Below, in pieces: positions 9,476 through 19,927 of a DNA stretch of 64,000 bases. Both the position numbers and the translations under genes were made by a program. The number at the start of each line of letters is the position of its first letter. Positions within the stretch are counted from its first letter, which is position 1. The notes under the pieces were generated by a model. The model did no database searches and had not been told where the DNA came from. It was given only the letters and a program-made list of their open reading frames with translations. This DNA comes from Microbulbifer pacificus (lineage in GTDB: Bacteria; Pseudomonadota; Gammaproteobacteria; Pseudomonadales; Cellvibrionaceae): positions 3,774,001 to 3,838,000 of the forward strand of contig NZ_CP137555.1 of the NCBI RefSeq assembly GCF_033723955.1, given 5' to 3'.

Positions 9476-11650
9476 ATGAAAAAACTATCCGTATTGGCAG
9501 TGGCCGGCGTGCTCGCCGCCTGCTCGGGAGAATCCCCGGAGGCAACCAAATCCATGAGTGAAGCCGAAGTGGCGGCCCCCGCAGTCCAAATGGCGGCGTT
9601 GACCTACCCGCAGACCCGTAAGGGCGATATTACCGACACTTATTTCGGCACCCAGATCGCCGATCCCTATCGCTGGCTGGAGGACGACCGCAGCGCGGAG
9701 ACCGAGGCGTGGGTGAAATCCCAGAACAAGGTCACCTTTGATTATCTGGATCAAATTCCCTATCGCCACACCCTGAAACAGCGCCTGGAAGCGCTGTGGA
9801 ACTATGAAAAAGTGGGTTCGCCTTTCAAAGAGGGGGACTACACCTACTTCTACCGTAATGACGGCCTGCAGAACCAGTACGTGGTGTGGCGTAAGAAGGG
9901 CGACGGTGAAGCAGAAGTTTTCCTCGACCCGAATACCTTCAGTGAAGACGGCACCACCTCGCTCTCGACCCTGAAATTTTCCAAAGATGGCTCCATCGCC
10001 GCCTACTCAGTTTCAGAAGGCGGCAGTGACTGGCGCAAAATCTACATCATCAATGCGGAAACCAAAGAAGTACTTGAGCAACCGCTGGTGGATGTGAAGT
10101 TCTCTGGCATTTCCTGGAAAGGCAATGAAGGCTTCTATTATTCCAGCTACGACAAGCCGGAAGGCAGCGAGCTCTCCGCCAAGACCGACCAGCACAAACT
10201 GTATTACCACAAGTTGGGTCAGGCGCAGTCTGAAGATGCGCTGGTATTTGGCGGTACCGAAGCGCAGAAGCGTCGCTATGTATCCGGCACCGTGACCGAG
10301 GACGATCACTACCTGATGATTTCCGGGGCCACTTCCACCTCCGGTAACGATCTGTTTATTGTCGATCTCACCAAGGCCGATGCAAGCCTGGTGCCGGTGG
10401 TGACAGATTTTGATTCCGACACTTACGTGATCGACAACCAGGGCAGCAAGCTGTTCCTGGTGACCGACCGCGGCGCGCCCAACAAAAAAATTGTCACCGT
10501 GGACGCAGCCAATCCGACACCGGAAAACTGGCAAGACTTTATTGCTGAAACCGAGCATGTACTGACGGCCTCCACCGGCGGTGGCTACTTCTTTGCCGAA
10601 TACATGGTGGACGCACTGTCCAAGGTCTATCAGTACGACTACAACGGTAAGCAGGTGCGTGAAATCGCCTTGCCGGGACCGGGCAGCGTGAGCTCCCCCG
10701 ACGGCAAGCGCGAAGACAAAACACTGTATTACACCTTCACCAACTACAAGACCCCGTCCACCATTTTTGCGTTTGATGTGGAAGAGGGCGTGTCCAGCGT
10801 TTACCGCGAGTCCGGTGCGAAATTCGACCCGGCGGGTTACGAATCCAAGCAGGTGTTCTATACCTCCAAGGACGGCACCAAGGTGCCGATGCTGATCACC
10901 TACAAAAAAGGTCTCAAACTCGACGGCAAGAACCCGACCATCCTGTACGGCTACGGCGGTTTCAATATCAGCCTGACGCCATCCTTCAGTATTCCCAACG
11001 CGGTGTGGCTGGAACTGGGTGGTGTGTACGCGGTGCCGAACCTGCGCGGTGGCGGTGAGTACGGCAAGCGTTGGCACGATGCCGGTACCAAGCTGCAGAA
11101 GCAGAATGTGTTCGATGACTTTATCGCCGCCGGTGAATACCTGGTGGAGCAGGGCTACACCTCCAGTAATTACCTCGCGATTCGCGGCGGTTCCAACGGT
11201 GGCCTGCTGGTGGGTGCGGTCATGACTCAGCGCCCTGACCTGGCGAAAGTGGCGCTGCCCGCGGTGGGCGTGATGGACATGCTGCGCTATCACACCTTTA
11301 CCGCCGGCGCCGGTTGGGCCTACGACTACGGCACTGCCGAGCAGAGCCGGGAAATGTTCGAGTACCTGAAGGGCTACTCCCCGGTGCACAATGTGAAGGC
11401 GGGTGTGAATTACCCGGCGACCCTGGTCACCACCGCGGATCACGATGATCGTGTGGTACCGGCGCACTCCTTCAAGTTTGCCGCCGAGCTGCAGTCCAAG
11501 CAGTCCGGTGCGGCGCCGACCCTGATCCGCATCGAAACCAATGCGGGCCACGGTGCTGGCACTCCGGTGTCCAAGTCCATTGAGCAGTATGCGGATATCT
11601 TTGGATTCACCCTGTACAACATGGGTGTGGCCGAGTTGCCCCAGAGCTGA
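9476..11650 (+). CDS. Prolyl oligopeptidase family serine peptidase (S9A), lipoprotein
   Basis: A 724-residue S9A peptidase with an N-terminal beta-propeller (about residues 40-440) and a C-terminal alpha/beta-hydrolase domain. The nucleophile is Ser573 in RGGSNGG, the acid lies in [10 protein letters not shown] and the His is residue 692 in NAGHGAG. The N-terminus carries a lipobox, LAAC with Cys16, so the enzyme is an exported lipoprotein that trims short proline-containing peptides in the periplasm or at the outer membrane. GGAGGA lies 10 bases before the ATG. The gene stands alone, ahead of a strong terminator. Length and all three catalytic residues are typical of active members. Confidence 0.95.
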   Translation: MKKLSVLAVAGVLAACSGESPEATKSMSEAEVAAPAVQMAALTYPQTRKGDITDTYFGTQIADPYRWLEDDRSAETEAWVKSQNKVTFDYLDQIPYRHTLKQRLEALWNYEKVGSPFKEGDYTYFYRNDGLQNQYVVWRKKGDGEAEVFLDPNTFSEDGTTSLSTLKFSKDGSIAAYSVSEGGSDWRKIYIINAETKEVLEQPLVDVKFSGISWKGNEGFYYSSYDKPEGSELSAKTDQHKLYYHKLGQAQSEDALVFGGTEAQKRRYVSGTVTEDDHYLMISGATSTSGNDLFIVDLTKADASLVPVVTDFDSDTYVIDNQGSKLFLVTDRGAPNKKIVTVDAANPTPENWQDFIAETEHVLTASTGGGYFFAEYMVDALSKVYQYDYNGKQVREIALPGPGSVSSPDGKREDKTLYYTFTNYKTPSTIFAFDVEEGVSSVYRESGAKFDPAGYESKQVFYTSKDGTKVPMLITYKKGLKLDGKNPTILYGYGGFNISLTPSFSIPNAVWLELGGVYAVPNLRGGGEYGKRWHDAGTKLQKQNVFDDFIAAGEYLVEQGYTSSNYLAIRGGSNGGLLVGAVMTQRPDLAKVALPAVGVMDMLRYHTFTAGAGWAYDYGTAEQSREMFEYLKGYSPVHNVKAGVNYPATLVTTADHDDRVVPAHSFKFAAELQSKQSGAAPTLIRIETNAGHGAGTPVSKSIEQYADIFGFTLYNMGVAELPQS

Positions 11651-11685
11651 TTCCGGGCTTCATCCGTTTTCGCATTTCTCTACGC

Positions 11686-11709
11686 AAAACCCGGCCATCG
11701 CCGGGTTTT
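11686..11709 (+). terminator. Rho-independent terminator after the prolyl oligopeptidase gene
   Basis: A perfect 10-bp stem, AAAACCCGGC / GCCGGGTTTT, with loop CATC, lies 36 bases after the stop. The A and T tracts lie inside the stem, so it could act in both directions. Confidence 0.85.
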
Positions 11710-11845
11710 GTCATTATTGCGGCACGAACGACCGGCAGAATGGCGTCGGAGTAGGCTACCTGCCCGTTCCCATTCGAATTATCATGCGGAGCCCGTTGTT
11801 AAGATGCACAGGATTGCCACTGCGCCTCGCGCAGTAAATACACAC

Positions 11846-12733
11846 ATGCCGTTACAGTTTGATCTCAATACCCGCCCGGCCATACTGCCGCTGTATTTCC
11901 GTGCCCTGACTGCCCGTAAGCCCGGTAGCTTCAGTGGTGATGCCGAGCAGGTTCTCGCCAGCGTCACCCTGCACAACCAGCGAATTGACCGCGTGCTGCT
12001 GCGGACTTATCGCGAGGTCTGTGGCTTTGCTCCCGGCCAGCACCTGCCGGCTACCTATCCTTTTGTGCTCGCCATGCCGCTGCAGTTGAAACTGCTGGTG
12101 AGCGAGGCCTTCCCCTTCCCGGTATTGGGGGTGGTGCACATCGGCAATCGCATCACGCAGCGCCGCCCGCTGCGGGAAAATGACGTGATGGAAATCCGCT
12201 GTGACCTGCGCCCGCCGGTGGCGGTTAAGCGTGGGTATGAATTCGAACTCATCACCAGCGTGCGTGTGGCCGGTGATTTGGTGTGGGAGTGCGTGAGTAC
12301 CCTGCTGAGTCGGGCGCAACATCAGCAGAGGCCAAAATCTCGCGCGGGGCAGGCCGGCGGCGCACCGGATCTCAGCGAGGCCACCAGCAGCGCCTGGTGG
12401 GTACCGGCGGATACTGGCCGGCGCTATGCGAGTATTTCCGGCGACCGCAACCCCATCCACCTGTGCGCACCGACGGCGAAACTGTTCGGATTTCCCCGTG
12501 CCATCGCCCACGGCATGTGGACCAAGGCGCGCTGCCTGGCGGCGCTGGAGACCGAGACCTTTGGTGGCGTACTGCCGGACAGTTTCACGCTGGATGTCGC
12601 ATTTATCAAACCGGTATTTCTACCCGCAGAGGTGTGCTTCCAGTCGCAGCAAAGCGACGATACCACCGTATTCGCGGTCACCAGTGCCGGCGGAAAGCGG
12701 GCGCACCTGACCGGTACGCTTGTGCGCAACTGA
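11846..12733 (+). CDS. MaoC-like (hotdog-fold) acyl dehydratase/hydratase
   Basis: A roughly 295-residue protein whose C-terminal half is a MaoC hotdog domain. YASISGDRNPIH followed by GFPRAIAHGMW matches the hydratase-2 signature with its Asp and His. The N-terminal half (LRENDVMEIRCDLRPP) looks like a second, degenerate hotdog, giving the two-hotdog layout common in single-chain enoyl-CoA hydratases. The likely role is hydration or dehydration of an acyl thioester in fatty-acid or polyester metabolism. The start is uncertain. The open frame reaches back to 11708 and an ATG at 11804 also fits, but family similarity begins near MPLQFDL at 11846 and none of the candidates has a good ribosome binding site. 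Confidence 0.8.
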   Translation: MPLQFDLNTRPAILPLYFRALTARKPGSFSGDAEQVLASVTLHNQRIDRVLLRTYREVCGFAPGQHLPATYPFVLAMPLQLKLLVSEAFPFPVLGVVHIGNRITQRRPLRENDVMEIRCDLRPPVAVKRGYEFELITSVRVAGDLVWECVSTLLSRAQHQQRPKSRAGQAGGAPDLSEATSSAWWVPADTGRRYASISGDRNPIHLCAPTAKLFGFPRAIAHGMWTKARCLAALETETFGGVLPDSFTLDVAFIKPVFLPAEVCFQSQQSDDTTVFAVTSAGGKRAHLTGTLVRN

Positions 12734-12790
12734 CTGTCATGAACAGTGAAGGGAGATTGAGTCGCCCACACTCGGTGGGCCAGCGTTGGC

Positions 12791-12817
12791 AAAAAAAGCC
12801 GGCACCAGGGTGCCGGC
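12791..12817 (-). terminator. Terminator of the TonB receptor gene
   Basis: Read on the minus strand, an 8-bp stem GCCGGCAC / GTGCCGGC with a 4-base loop is followed by a run of seven T. It lies about 70 bases past the receptor stop codon. Confidence 0.88.
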
Positions 12818-12888
12818 AAGGAGAACAACGAGAGGACTACCAACGGGCCGATCAATCGTTCAGCCCGAAGCCTCAGCTGGAGACGCTA

Positions 12889-15537
12889 TTAGAACTTGTA
12901 GTTGGCGCCGAGGAAGAAACGACGGCCATTCTCCCATTCGCTCGCCTGCAGGGTGGGACCGCCATCCAGTGAGAAGATATCGTTTACCGTCTCATTGGTG
13001 AGGTTCAGGGCCTCAGCGCGCAGGCTCAGCTTGTCATTAACGTAGTAGCTGAACTGGGCATCCAGCGAAGTCTGCTCATCCCGGTACAGGCTGCCGACGG
13101 CAGTTTTCGCACGGAAGAATTCCGAACGGTAGTTGTACGCGAGACGCGCGCTGAACAGTTCGTTTTCGTAGAAACCACTGACGTTGAACATGTTCTCGCT
13201 ATTACCCGGAAGGGTAACCGGACCACTCTGTGTTTCCGCATCGCTGACATCGGTATAGGTGTAGTTGCCAACCAGGCCAAAGCCGTTATCGAAGCTGTAT
13301 TGCAGCTGGGTTTCCACACCGTTCAGGTCAACACTGGGACCATTTTGCGGCCGGCGCATGGAATCAATCTGCAGTACACCGTCAGGGCTGATAACCTGCT
13401 CAGAGCGGATCTCATCGAAGACATAGTCGTCAATCTGCTTGGTAAACAGCGTTACCGCGGCCATGGCACCTTCGGCAAAATACCACTCCGCGCCGAGGTC
13501 ATATTGGGTTGCACGGTAGGGTTCCAATTCTGGGTTACCGCCAGAGCCGGAGCTCGATTCCGGGGTCAGCGATACTGAAGACGTCAGCTGGCTCGGGCTC
13601 GGGCGGGCAATAACTTTGGCCGCGGCGAAACGCAATACCACATCGTTGCTGGCATCCCAGGCCAGGTTCAGGCTGGGCAGAACGTCGGAGTACTTCGCCT
13701 TCACTTCATCGTACGCATACTCGCCCTGCGCACTAGAGAAACTCCAGGCACCGGAGGTGGTATCCGTAGTCACATAGCGCACGCCCAGGTTGCCGCGCAG
13801 GCCAGTGGTATCGTCCGCAAAGTCCGCCTTCACATAGAGCGCATCCACTTTTTCGTTGATATCGAAAATGGAGGGATACCAGGTGGTATCGCGGTTTGAG
13901 CAGATTTCGGTGCTGCCGGCGGCACAATCTGGCAGTGCATCGAAGTACGCATTCAGCTTGTTGCGATCCGGATCGAAGTAAGCAGAAGGGCCAAAGCCAG
14001 TTTCACCGTGCAGACCACTTACCACAGCGCCGCTCCAGAAGTCCGCTGCAGTTCCGAAATATGCATCGTTACCATTCGCTCCCAGGTTGGAAGCGTAGGT
14101 GCGGACCCGGTCCTGCCCGGTGTCCCGATCGCGGGTCTTGTAACCCACCTGGATCAGGTTGATTGGGCCCACTTCCACATCAAATTCCGCATCGATCTGC
14201 GCATAGGCCTCCTCGTCGGTCATGGTGATCTGAGATTCGAAGTAGCCGTTCAACACCAGCTCATCGGTAGGGTTGGTAATCCAGTCGCTGTTGTCGAAGC
14301 TGGCACTGGGGCGACCGTTGTTGGTATAGGTCCAGTTGACCCGATCATCGTTCGCCTGGTTGAACCACTCGTAGAACCAGTCGTTGGCATTGCCCTCAGA
14401 GGTGGTGCGGCCTATCTGCCCATGCAGGCGAGCGAAGCCCAAATCGTAGTTGGCCTCCAGGTCCAGTACGTCCGTATCCATACTGGAGCCATCGCGATAA
14501 ATCACATCGTAGGCGACGTGACCACCGGCAAGTGCACCATCGATATCGGAAGACGTCACCACGTTGCCGTTAGTCTGGGTATTGCTACCGCCGTCGCGCA
14601 CCGCATTGCGGGACAGCGGCAGGAAATTCTGGTTCATGTTGGACGCGCCCAGCTCGGAGGCCAGGTAGTGCAGGGTCGCGTCGAATTGTTCGTTCGGCGC
14701 ATACTGGAGGTTCAGGTCAACACCGCGGCGCTCGCGCTGCTGCTGGAATAGTGCAGAGCCCAGACCCCAGGGTACGTAAACCTCCTCACCGGTATCCTTG
14801 GCAGTCGTGGGCACATAATTGCTCAGCACTTCCGCACCGTGGCGCTCCACGGAGCGATCCTGGAATACCACCGATCCCAGTACGCCGAATGTTCCAGCCT
14901 CGTTTTTCCACGAAGCGAATGCGGAACCGGAAGGGTCCCAGACATCCGGCAACTCACTGTACTGGCTTTCCAGACTCACCGATGCCGTACCGGAATCCAG
15001 GTCCAGTGGCTTGCGGGTACGCAGAATAACCGTACCGCCTACGGAGCCTTCGTCAATATCCGCCTGTGGAGTCTTGTACACCTCGGCACTGGCAATCAGA
15101 TCCGACGGCAGCATGGCGTAGTTGAAACCACGCGACAGTGCGCTTAACACCTTCCACTGTGACGTGGCAACTGTCTGGCCATTCAGCAGGGTCATGTTCA
15201 GGGAGGAGTCGGTACCGCGAATGGAGACGTTCTCGCCTTCACCGAAATCGCGATCAATGGAGACCCCGGGCACGCGCTGCAGCGCTTCGGCCACGTTTTT
15301 ATCCGGAAACTTGCCGATATCCTCGGCGGTAATCGCATCCACCACCGAATTGGCGTTGCGTTTCATATCGATATTCTGTTCCAGGCTGGCCCGGATCCCG
15401 GTAACGACGACTTCTTCCAGGCTTTCGCTATTGCCTTGTGCCAGCGCCCCGGTGGAAACAATAGCCAGGGCACTCAAAGAGCCCAGGCGAATAAGAGAAC
15501 GGTTAGCCGATTGAATGGCTTTAGGAAGCTTGAGCAT
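12889..15537 (-). CDS. TonB-dependent outer-membrane receptor (TonB-Xanth-Caul type)
   Basis: An 882-residue receptor with a signal peptide (cleavage near STGALAQ|GN) and a TonB box, LEEVVVTGIRAS, directly after it. A plug domain follows (about residues 55-170, with NVAEALQRVPGVSI and ENVSIRGTDSSLNM), then a 22-strand barrel ending in aromatic GRRFFLGANYKF. The sequence type is that of receptors abundant in Xanthomonas, Caulobacter and marine polysaccharide degraders, usually for oligosaccharides. AGGGATAAGG precedes the ATG. No transporter or glycosidase gene is adjacent, so the substrate is open. It has its own terminator and the next gene on this strand also ends in one, so it is monocistronic. 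Confidence 0.93.
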   Translation of the reverse strand: MLKLPKAIQSANRSLIRLGSLSALAIVSTGALAQGNSESLEEVVVTGIRASLEQNIDMKRNANSVVDAITAEDIGKFPDKNVAEALQRVPGVSIDRDFGEGENVSIRGTDSSLNMTLLNGQTVATSQWKVLSALSRGFNYAMLPSDLIASAEVYKTPQADIDEGSVGGTVILRTRKPLDLDSGTASVSLESQYSELPDVWDPSGSAFASWKNEAGTFGVLGSVVFQDRSVERHGAEVLSNYVPTTAKDTGEEVYVPWGLGSALFQQQRERRGVDLNLQYAPNEQFDATLHYLASELGASNMNQNFLPLSRNAVRDGGSNTQTNGNVVTSSDIDGALAGGHVAYDVIYRDGSSMDTDVLDLEANYDLGFARLHGQIGRTTSEGNANDWFYEWFNQANDDRVNWTYTNNGRPSASFDNSDWITNPTDELVLNGYFESQITMTDEEAYAQIDAEFDVEVGPINLIQVGYKTRDRDTGQDRVRTYASNLGANGNDAYFGTAADFWSGAVVSGLHGETGFGPSAYFDPDRNKLNAYFDALPDCAAGSTEICSNRDTTWYPSIFDINEKVDALYVKADFADDTTGLRGNLGVRYVTTDTTSGAWSFSSAQGEYAYDEVKAKYSDVLPSLNLAWDASNDVVLRFAAAKVIARPSPSQLTSSVSLTPESSSGSGGNPELEPYRATQYDLGAEWYFAEGAMAAVTLFTKQIDDYVFDEIRSEQVISPDGVLQIDSMRRPQNGPSVDLNGVETQLQYSFDNGFGLVGNYTYTDVSDAETQSGPVTLPGNSENMFNVSGFYENELFSARLAYNYRSEFFRAKTAVGSLYRDEQTSLDAQFSYYVNDKLSLRAEALNLTNETVNDIFSLDGGPTLQASEWENGRRFFLGANYKF

Positions 15538-15746
15538 CCTTATCCCTCGCGCATTTGTTATGGAGTTATTTACGACAGAAAGACAGCGCTATCGTGGGGG
15601 AATAAAATATTTTGCAAATTTTGTGCAGTCAAGAATTATTTATGCCTTGGTGGGCCCAGCGAATACTATTCCTCTACTTTGGCGCTCAAATCATTATTTG
15701 TGGTGTGGCGGAAGGTCAGGCGTCGCCTGTGTCTGCATTAACAACA

Positions 15747-15774
15747 AAAAAGGGCTGCGGATGCAGCCCTTTTT
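15747..15774 (-). terminator. Terminator of the deacetylase-like gene
   Basis: A perfect 12-bp stem, AAAAAGGGCTGC / GCAGCCCTTTTT, with loop GGAT lies 19 bases downstream of the minus-strand gene that ends at 15793. It separates that gene from the TonB receptor gene. Confidence 0.9.
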
Positions 15775-15792
15775 CTTGCGCTGAATTTGAAT

Positions 15793-16437
15793 TCAGGTAG
15801 TCAGTGTCGAAAGTTTTTTTTGGGGCTCCATCAATTCGGAGAGAGTGGCAAACTCATAGCCCTCTGCCTTGAGCCGTTCACTGATGACTGGTAGCGCCTG
15901 GAGAATATGCTCTCGCTGGTTGTACAGCGTGTGCAGAATCACCACCGCACCGGGAAAGGCATTTTCCGCCAGTAGTTCAGCGATTTCCAGCGCGTCATCC
16001 AGATTTGCCTGGGTGTCTTCGGGGAAACTCCAATAGTTTGCGCTGGTCAGTCCCTGCTCGAGATTTTCCGGCAGTCGCACATCCGGGAGATTGAATAATG
16101 CTGATGGGGTGCGCTCGCCCAAGTTACGCAGGATGCGTTTGGCGCCGTCGATTTCCCGGTGCGCGTTGGCGGAGGCGATCTCCCGGTGTTTTTTCGCTTT
16201 GCCTTTCTTGAGCTTCTGGTCGTTGCCAAGCGCCAGGGATTCGGGGAAAAACGTGGCTTTGATATCCAGACGCTCCAGCTCATTTAACAAGGCTTCGTTA
16301 CTGCTGGAACTGGGGCCATCGTCAAAGGCGAGGGCGATGCGGCGATCCTCACTGAGGGTGGCTTCCATGGGGATTGCCAGCAGGGCGACAGCCATGGTGC
16401 GGCGCAGCAGGACGCGGAGGGTTTTCATGGTGGACAT
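15793..16437 (-). CDS. Polysaccharide-deacetylase-like protein with eroded active site
   Basis: A 214-residue exported protein (hydrophobic N-terminus, residues 7-23) with recognisable pieces of the NodB/CE4 fold. IALAFDDGPS is the first metal and catalytic Asp motif, IKATFF the following strand, and VILHTLYNQREHILQAL resembles the last His motif. The His-box that normally reads H-S/T-x-x-H is not intact; the corresponding stretch is SANAHREIDGAK. The usual Arg-Pro-Pro-Tyr/Gly motif is replaced by FNLPDVRLP. An inserted basic stretch, KKGKAKKHREI, is unusual. The protein may be a non-catalytic carbohydrate-binding relative or a deacetylase with altered metal binding. An alternative ATG lies at 16428. 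The fold call is fairly secure, the activity is not. Confidence 0.65.
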   Translation of the reverse strand: MSTMKTLRVLLRRTMAVALLAIPMEATLSEDRRIALAFDDGPSSSSNEALLNELERLDIKATFFPESLALGNDQKLKKGKAKKHREIASANAHREIDGAKRILRNLGERTPSALFNLPDVRLPENLEQGLTSANYWSFPEDTQANLDDALEIAELLAENAFPGAVVILHTLYNQREHILQALPVISERLKAEGYEFATLSELMEPQKKLSTLTT

Positions 16438-16522
16438 AATTATTGGTCGTGCTTGGTTACTTCTATGGAAACGGCAGAGATCAATCTGACTTCAGGGACG
16501 GCTCAGAGGTCCCTCAAAACAA

Positions 16523-16550
16523 AAAAAGCCGTCTACAAAGACGGCTTTTT
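16523..16550 (-). terminator. Terminator of fdxA
   Basis: A 12-bp perfect stem, AAAAAGCCGTCT / AGACGGCTTTTT, with loop ACAA lies 16 bases past the fdxA stop. T-runs are present in both directions. Confidence 0.92.
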
Positions 16551-16566
16551 ATTTCATTACGGGTGA

Positions 16567-16890
16567 TCAGCGCTCAAGGTATTGCAGCTTGCCTTTGACA
16601 CCATCCCACTCCTCCGCATCGGGCAGTGAGTCTTTTTTCTCGGTGATGTTCGGCCACACTTCGGCGAGTTCCGCGTTCAGCTCGACGTATTCCTGCTGAT
16701 CTTCCGGCACCTCGTCCTCGGAGAAAATGGCGTTGGCAGGACACTCGGGCTCACACAGGGCACAGTCGATGCACTCATCCGGGTGGATCACCAGGAAGTT
16801 GGGGCCTTCGTAGAAGCAGTCTACCGGACAAACTTCCACACAGTCGGTGTATTTGCACTTGATGCAGTTTTCCCCAATTACGAATGTCAT
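16567..16890 (-). CDS. fdxA: Seven-iron ferredoxin FdxA ([3Fe-4S][4Fe-4S])
   Basis: A 107-residue ferredoxin of the Azotobacter FdI type. Cys9, Cys17 and Cys50 fit the 3Fe-4S site, and Cys21, Cys40, Cys43 and Cys46 fit the 4Fe-4S site. Free cysteines at 12 and 25 are also usual in this family. The C-terminal extension ([14 protein letters not shown]) is characteristic. It is a low-potential electron carrier in the cytoplasm. The gene lies next to mutS on the same strand, an arrangement common in gammaproteobacteria. GAGGGAC precedes the ATG. Confidence 0.96.
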   Translation of the reverse strand: MTFVIGENCIKCKYTDCVEVCPVDCFYEGPNFLVIHPDECIDCALCEPECPANAIFSEDEVPEDQQEYVELNAELAEVWPNITEKKDSLPDAEEWDGVKGKLQYLER

Positions 16891-17028
16891 GCTTGTCCCT
16901 CAATAGTGCTGTGCATTGCCGCTGCCGGGCGCGCTTCTCGTTAGAGCCGAGCCCAATTATGGAAGCAGCGGATTTTAGCAATTAATGGCGCGAATTGTAG
17001 TGGCTTTTGAGTCGAATTGGTTGGGTAC

Positions 17029-19677
17029 TTATAACAGTTTACGCAGAGCGTAGAGCTGCTCCAGAGCCTGGCGCGGGGTCAGGTCGTCCGGGTCCAGAGC
17101 TTCCAGTGCCTCTACCGCCGGGTGCGGGGCACTGCCAAACAGGTCCACCTGTGCGGGGGCGGTCGCCTTGGGTTGGGCCACCGGGATTGGTTTCGGTGCT
17201 GGTGCTGGCTCTACGACCGGCGGTGATACCGGTTTCGGACCGGGGCCTGAGTCGCGGGTAGTGTGTCCGGCTTCCAGAGCGGCGAGGCGCGCTTTGGCTT
17301 CTTCCAGCACCTCCTGTGGGATACCCGCCAGCTTGGCCACTTGCAGGCCGTAGCTCTTGGACGCCGGACCCTCCTGAATACGGTGCAGGAACACGATGGA
17401 GTCGCCGTGTTCGGTGGCATTCAGGTGGATGTTGGTGGCCTCCGGGCACTGCGCCGGTAGCTCGGTCAGTTCGAAATAGTGGGTGGCGAACAGGGTAAAT
17501 GCACGGACCTTGTCGGCGAGGAAGTGGGCACAGGCCCAGGCCAGGGAGAGGCCGTCGTAGGTGCTGGTGCCACGGCCAATCTCGTCCATCAGGATCAGGC
17601 TGTGTTCGCTGGCGTTGCGCAGGATATTCGCGGTCTCGGTCATCTCCACCATAAAGGTGGAGCGGCCGCCGGCCAGGTCGTCGGCGCTGCCGATACGGGT
17701 GAAGATACGGTCCAGCAGGCCGATGCGCGCGCTGTCGGCGGGTACAAAGCTGCCGCAGTGGGCGAGCAGGGCGATCAGCGCGGTCTGGCGCATATAGGTC
17801 GACTTACCGCCCATGTTCGGGCCGGTGATCACCAGCATGCGACGGGATTCATGCAGGTCGATATCGTTGGCCACAAACGGGACGTCCAGTACCTGCTCCA
17901 CCACCGGGTGGCGACCGCCCTCGACGTGGATACCGGGCTGATTGGACAGCTCCGGGCGGGTCAGGCGCAGTTGGTCTGCGCGCTCCGCCATATTCGCCAG
18001 TACGTCCAACTGGGACACCGCGGCGGCGGCGTTTTGCAGTTCCGCCAAACGTTCATTCAGGGTGGTGATGAGCTCCTCGTACAGGAACTTCTCGCGGGCC
18101 AGGGCGCGGCTTTTGGCCGACAGCGCCTTGTCTTCAAATTCTTTCAGTTCCGGGGTAATGAAGCGCTCGGCGTTTTTCAGGGTCTGGCGGCGGATATAGT
18201 CCGCCGGTGCCTTGTCGCTCTGGCCGCGACTGATCTCGATGTAATAGCCGTGCACCCGGTTGTAACCCACCTTGAGGGTGGGAATGCCGGTGCGCTCCTT
18301 CTCGCGCACCTCCATCTGCACCAGATAGTCGCCGGCGTTCTCGCTGATGCCGCGCAGCTCGTCCAGCTCGTCGTCGAAGCCCTCGGCAATCACACCGCCC
18401 TCGCGGATCACCACCGGCGGGTTCTCCACCAGTGCGCGCTCCAGCAGTTCCACGGTCTCCGGCCAATCGCCCATCTCGCGGGAAAGTTGGCCGAGCAGCG
18501 TGGCATCGGTCTCGCTCAGCTGGCGCTGCAGCTCCGGGAACTGGGCCAGGGACATACCCAGGCGGGAGAGGTCGCGCGGGCGTGCGGAGCGCAGGGCCAG
18601 GCGACCGAGGATGCGCTCCATATCGCCGATGGGCTTCAGGGCGTCGCGCAGCAGTTCAAAGCGGTAATCCGCGATCAGTGCGGTAATCGCCTGCTGACGT
18701 TGTTCCAGAGTGTGGAGGTTGCGCAGGGGATTGTTCAGCCAGCGGCGCAGCAGGCGGCTGCCCATGGCAGTTTTACACGCGTCGAACACCGACAGCAGAG
18801 TGTTGTCGTCACCGCCGTTGAGGTTGGTGTCGATTTCCAGATTGCGGCGGCTGGCCGGGTCCAGCGCCACGGAATCTTCGCTGCGCTCGGTGCGCAGGGT
18901 GCGGATATGCGGCAGCTCGGTGCGCTGGGTGTCGCGCGCGTACTGCAGCAGGCAGCCGGCGGCACAAAGCGCTGCATGCATATGGCTACAGCCGAAGGCC
19001 TCCAGGTCCATGGTGCCGAACTGGCGGTTGAGTACGCGCAGCGCGCTCTCCAGATCGAACTCCCAGGGCGCGCGGCGGCGCAGGCCGGCGCGGCGGTCGA
19101 TCTCTGGCGGCAGAATCAGGTCCTCGGACACCAGCAGTTCGGTGGGACTGTAGCGCTGTACCTGCTCAGCCAGGGCTTCCAGCGTATCTACTTCCTGAAT
19201 CGCAAAATGCCCGGTGCCCACGTCCAGCAGTGCGAGGCCAAATTTGCCGCCCACCATCACCGTTGCCACCAGCAGGTTGTCGCGGCGTTCGTTCAACAGC
19301 GCTTCATCGGTGACCGTGCCCGGGGTGACGATACGCACCACCTTGCGCTCCACCGGCCCCTTGCTGGTGGCCGGATCGCCGATCTGTTCGGCGATGGCCA
19401 CGGAAACTCCAGCCCTGATCAGCCGCGCCAGATACCCCTCCGCCGCATGGTAGGGAATACCTGCCATGGGAATCGGCTGCCCTCCAGACTTGCCGCGGGC
19501 GGTCAGGGTGACATCCAGCAGCTCCGATGCGCGCTTGGCATCGTCGTAGAACAGCTCATAGAAGTCCCCCATACGGTAGAACACCAGCTCCTGCGGGTGT
19601 TCGGCCTTGATGCGCAGGTATTGCTGCATCATGGGGGTGTGTTCGACTTGCTGATTAGTGCTGGCAGTTGCGGACAT
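17029..19677 (-). CDS. mutS: DNA mismatch repair ATPase MutS
   Basis: A MutS of 882 residues. The mismatch-contacting Phe-x-Glu motif lies in [12 protein letters not shown] near the N-terminus. The C-terminal ATPase has Walker [11 protein letters not shown], Walker [17 protein letters not shown] and the conserved [11 protein letters not shown] Pro-rich linker (about residues 805-850) precedes the C-terminal tetramerisation tail ending in LYALRKLL. The open frame extends to 19803, but similarity to the family begins at [20 protein letters not shown], so I place the start at the ATG at 19677. It binds mismatches as a dimer and recruits MutL. Confidence 0.97.
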   Translation of the reverse strand: MSATASTNQQVEHTPMMQQYLRIKAEHPQELVFYRMGDFYELFYDDAKRASELLDVTLTARGKSGGQPIPMAGIPYHAAEGYLARLIRAGVSVAIAEQIGDPATSKGPVERKVVRIVTPGTVTDEALLNERRDNLLVATVMVGGKFGLALLDVGTGHFAIQEVDTLEALAEQVQRYSPTELLVSEDLILPPEIDRRAGLRRRAPWEFDLESALRVLNRQFGTMDLEAFGCSHMHAALCAAGCLLQYARDTQRTELPHIRTLRTERSEDSVALDPASRRNLEIDTNLNGGDDNTLLSVFDACKTAMGSRLLRRWLNNPLRNLHTLEQRQQAITALIADYRFELLRDALKPIGDMERILGRLALRSARPRDLSRLGMSLAQFPELQRQLSETDATLLGQLSREMGDWPETVELLERALVENPPVVIREGGVIAEGFDDELDELRGISENAGDYLVQMEVREKERTGIPTLKVGYNRVHGYYIEISRGQSDKAPADYIRRQTLKNAERFITPELKEFEDKALSAKSRALAREKFLYEELITTLNERLAELQNAAAAVSQLDVLANMAERADQLRLTRPELSNQPGIHVEGGRHPVVEQVLDVPFVANDIDLHESRRMLVITGPNMGGKSTYMRQTALIALLAHCGSFVPADSARIGLLDRIFTRIGSADDLAGGRSTFMVEMTETANILRNASEHSLILMDEIGRGTSTYDGLSLAWACAHFLADKVRAFTLFATHYFELTELPAQCPEATNIHLNATEHGDSIVFLHRIQEGPASKSYGLQVAKLAGIPQEVLEEAKARLAALEAGHTTRDSGPGPKPVSPPVVEPAPAPKPIPVAQPKATAPAQVDLFGSAPHPAVEALEALDPDDLTPRQALEQLYALRKLL

Positions 19678-19877
19678 GAGTGAGGAAATCTTTATAAAAC
19701 AGTGGCTTAATTGTTCTTTCGTGCCGACCCTGTAGGCCGTGCATGCCCCGTTGCGGGCGCTTTTGACGAGCGCGCAAGGATACCAAAGCGACACGCAAAC
19801 CACTATCAGACTGGTTGGTCGATGAGAATGAGGTTGGGGATATAGTCGCGTTCTATTGCACTGCGGCGCTAATTGTG

Positions 19878-19894
19878 AAGAATAAATTATTCTT
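19878..19894. promoter_or_regulatory. Operator palindrome in front of the NagZ-like gene (exact GAATA-N3-TATTC)
   Basis: AAGAATAAATTATTCTT is a perfect 17-base palindrome around a central A, ending 33 bases before the NagZ-like ATG. The same core occurs at 24791, 28098 and 52284. A GATAAT hexamer lies 17 bases further on at 19910-19915, so the operator would cover the -35 region. The proposed ligand is one of the two RpiR regulators of the locus (inference). Confidence 0.75.
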
Positions 19895-19927
19895 TTTCGT
19901 GGTGCGCCGGATAATTGGTTATTAAAT

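Noticed and set aside
10013..11551. 512-codon minus-strand frame inside the prolyl oligopeptidase gene
   Set aside because: Shadow of a well-supported S9A gene; composition rich in His, Arg and Gly with no recognisable domain.
15633..15645. Operator-like GAATTATTTATGC upstream of the first TonB receptor gene
   Set aside because: Only 8 of 10 positions match and it is a single copy outside the locus. By simple arithmetic, tens of such matches are expected by chance in 64 kb of equal base composition.
17479..19683. 734-codon open frame on the plus strand opposite mutS
   Set aside because: It mirrors the mutS reading frame on the other strand, has no start context or family motif, and mutS motifs are complete. 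Long antisense frames are common in GC-rich genes.
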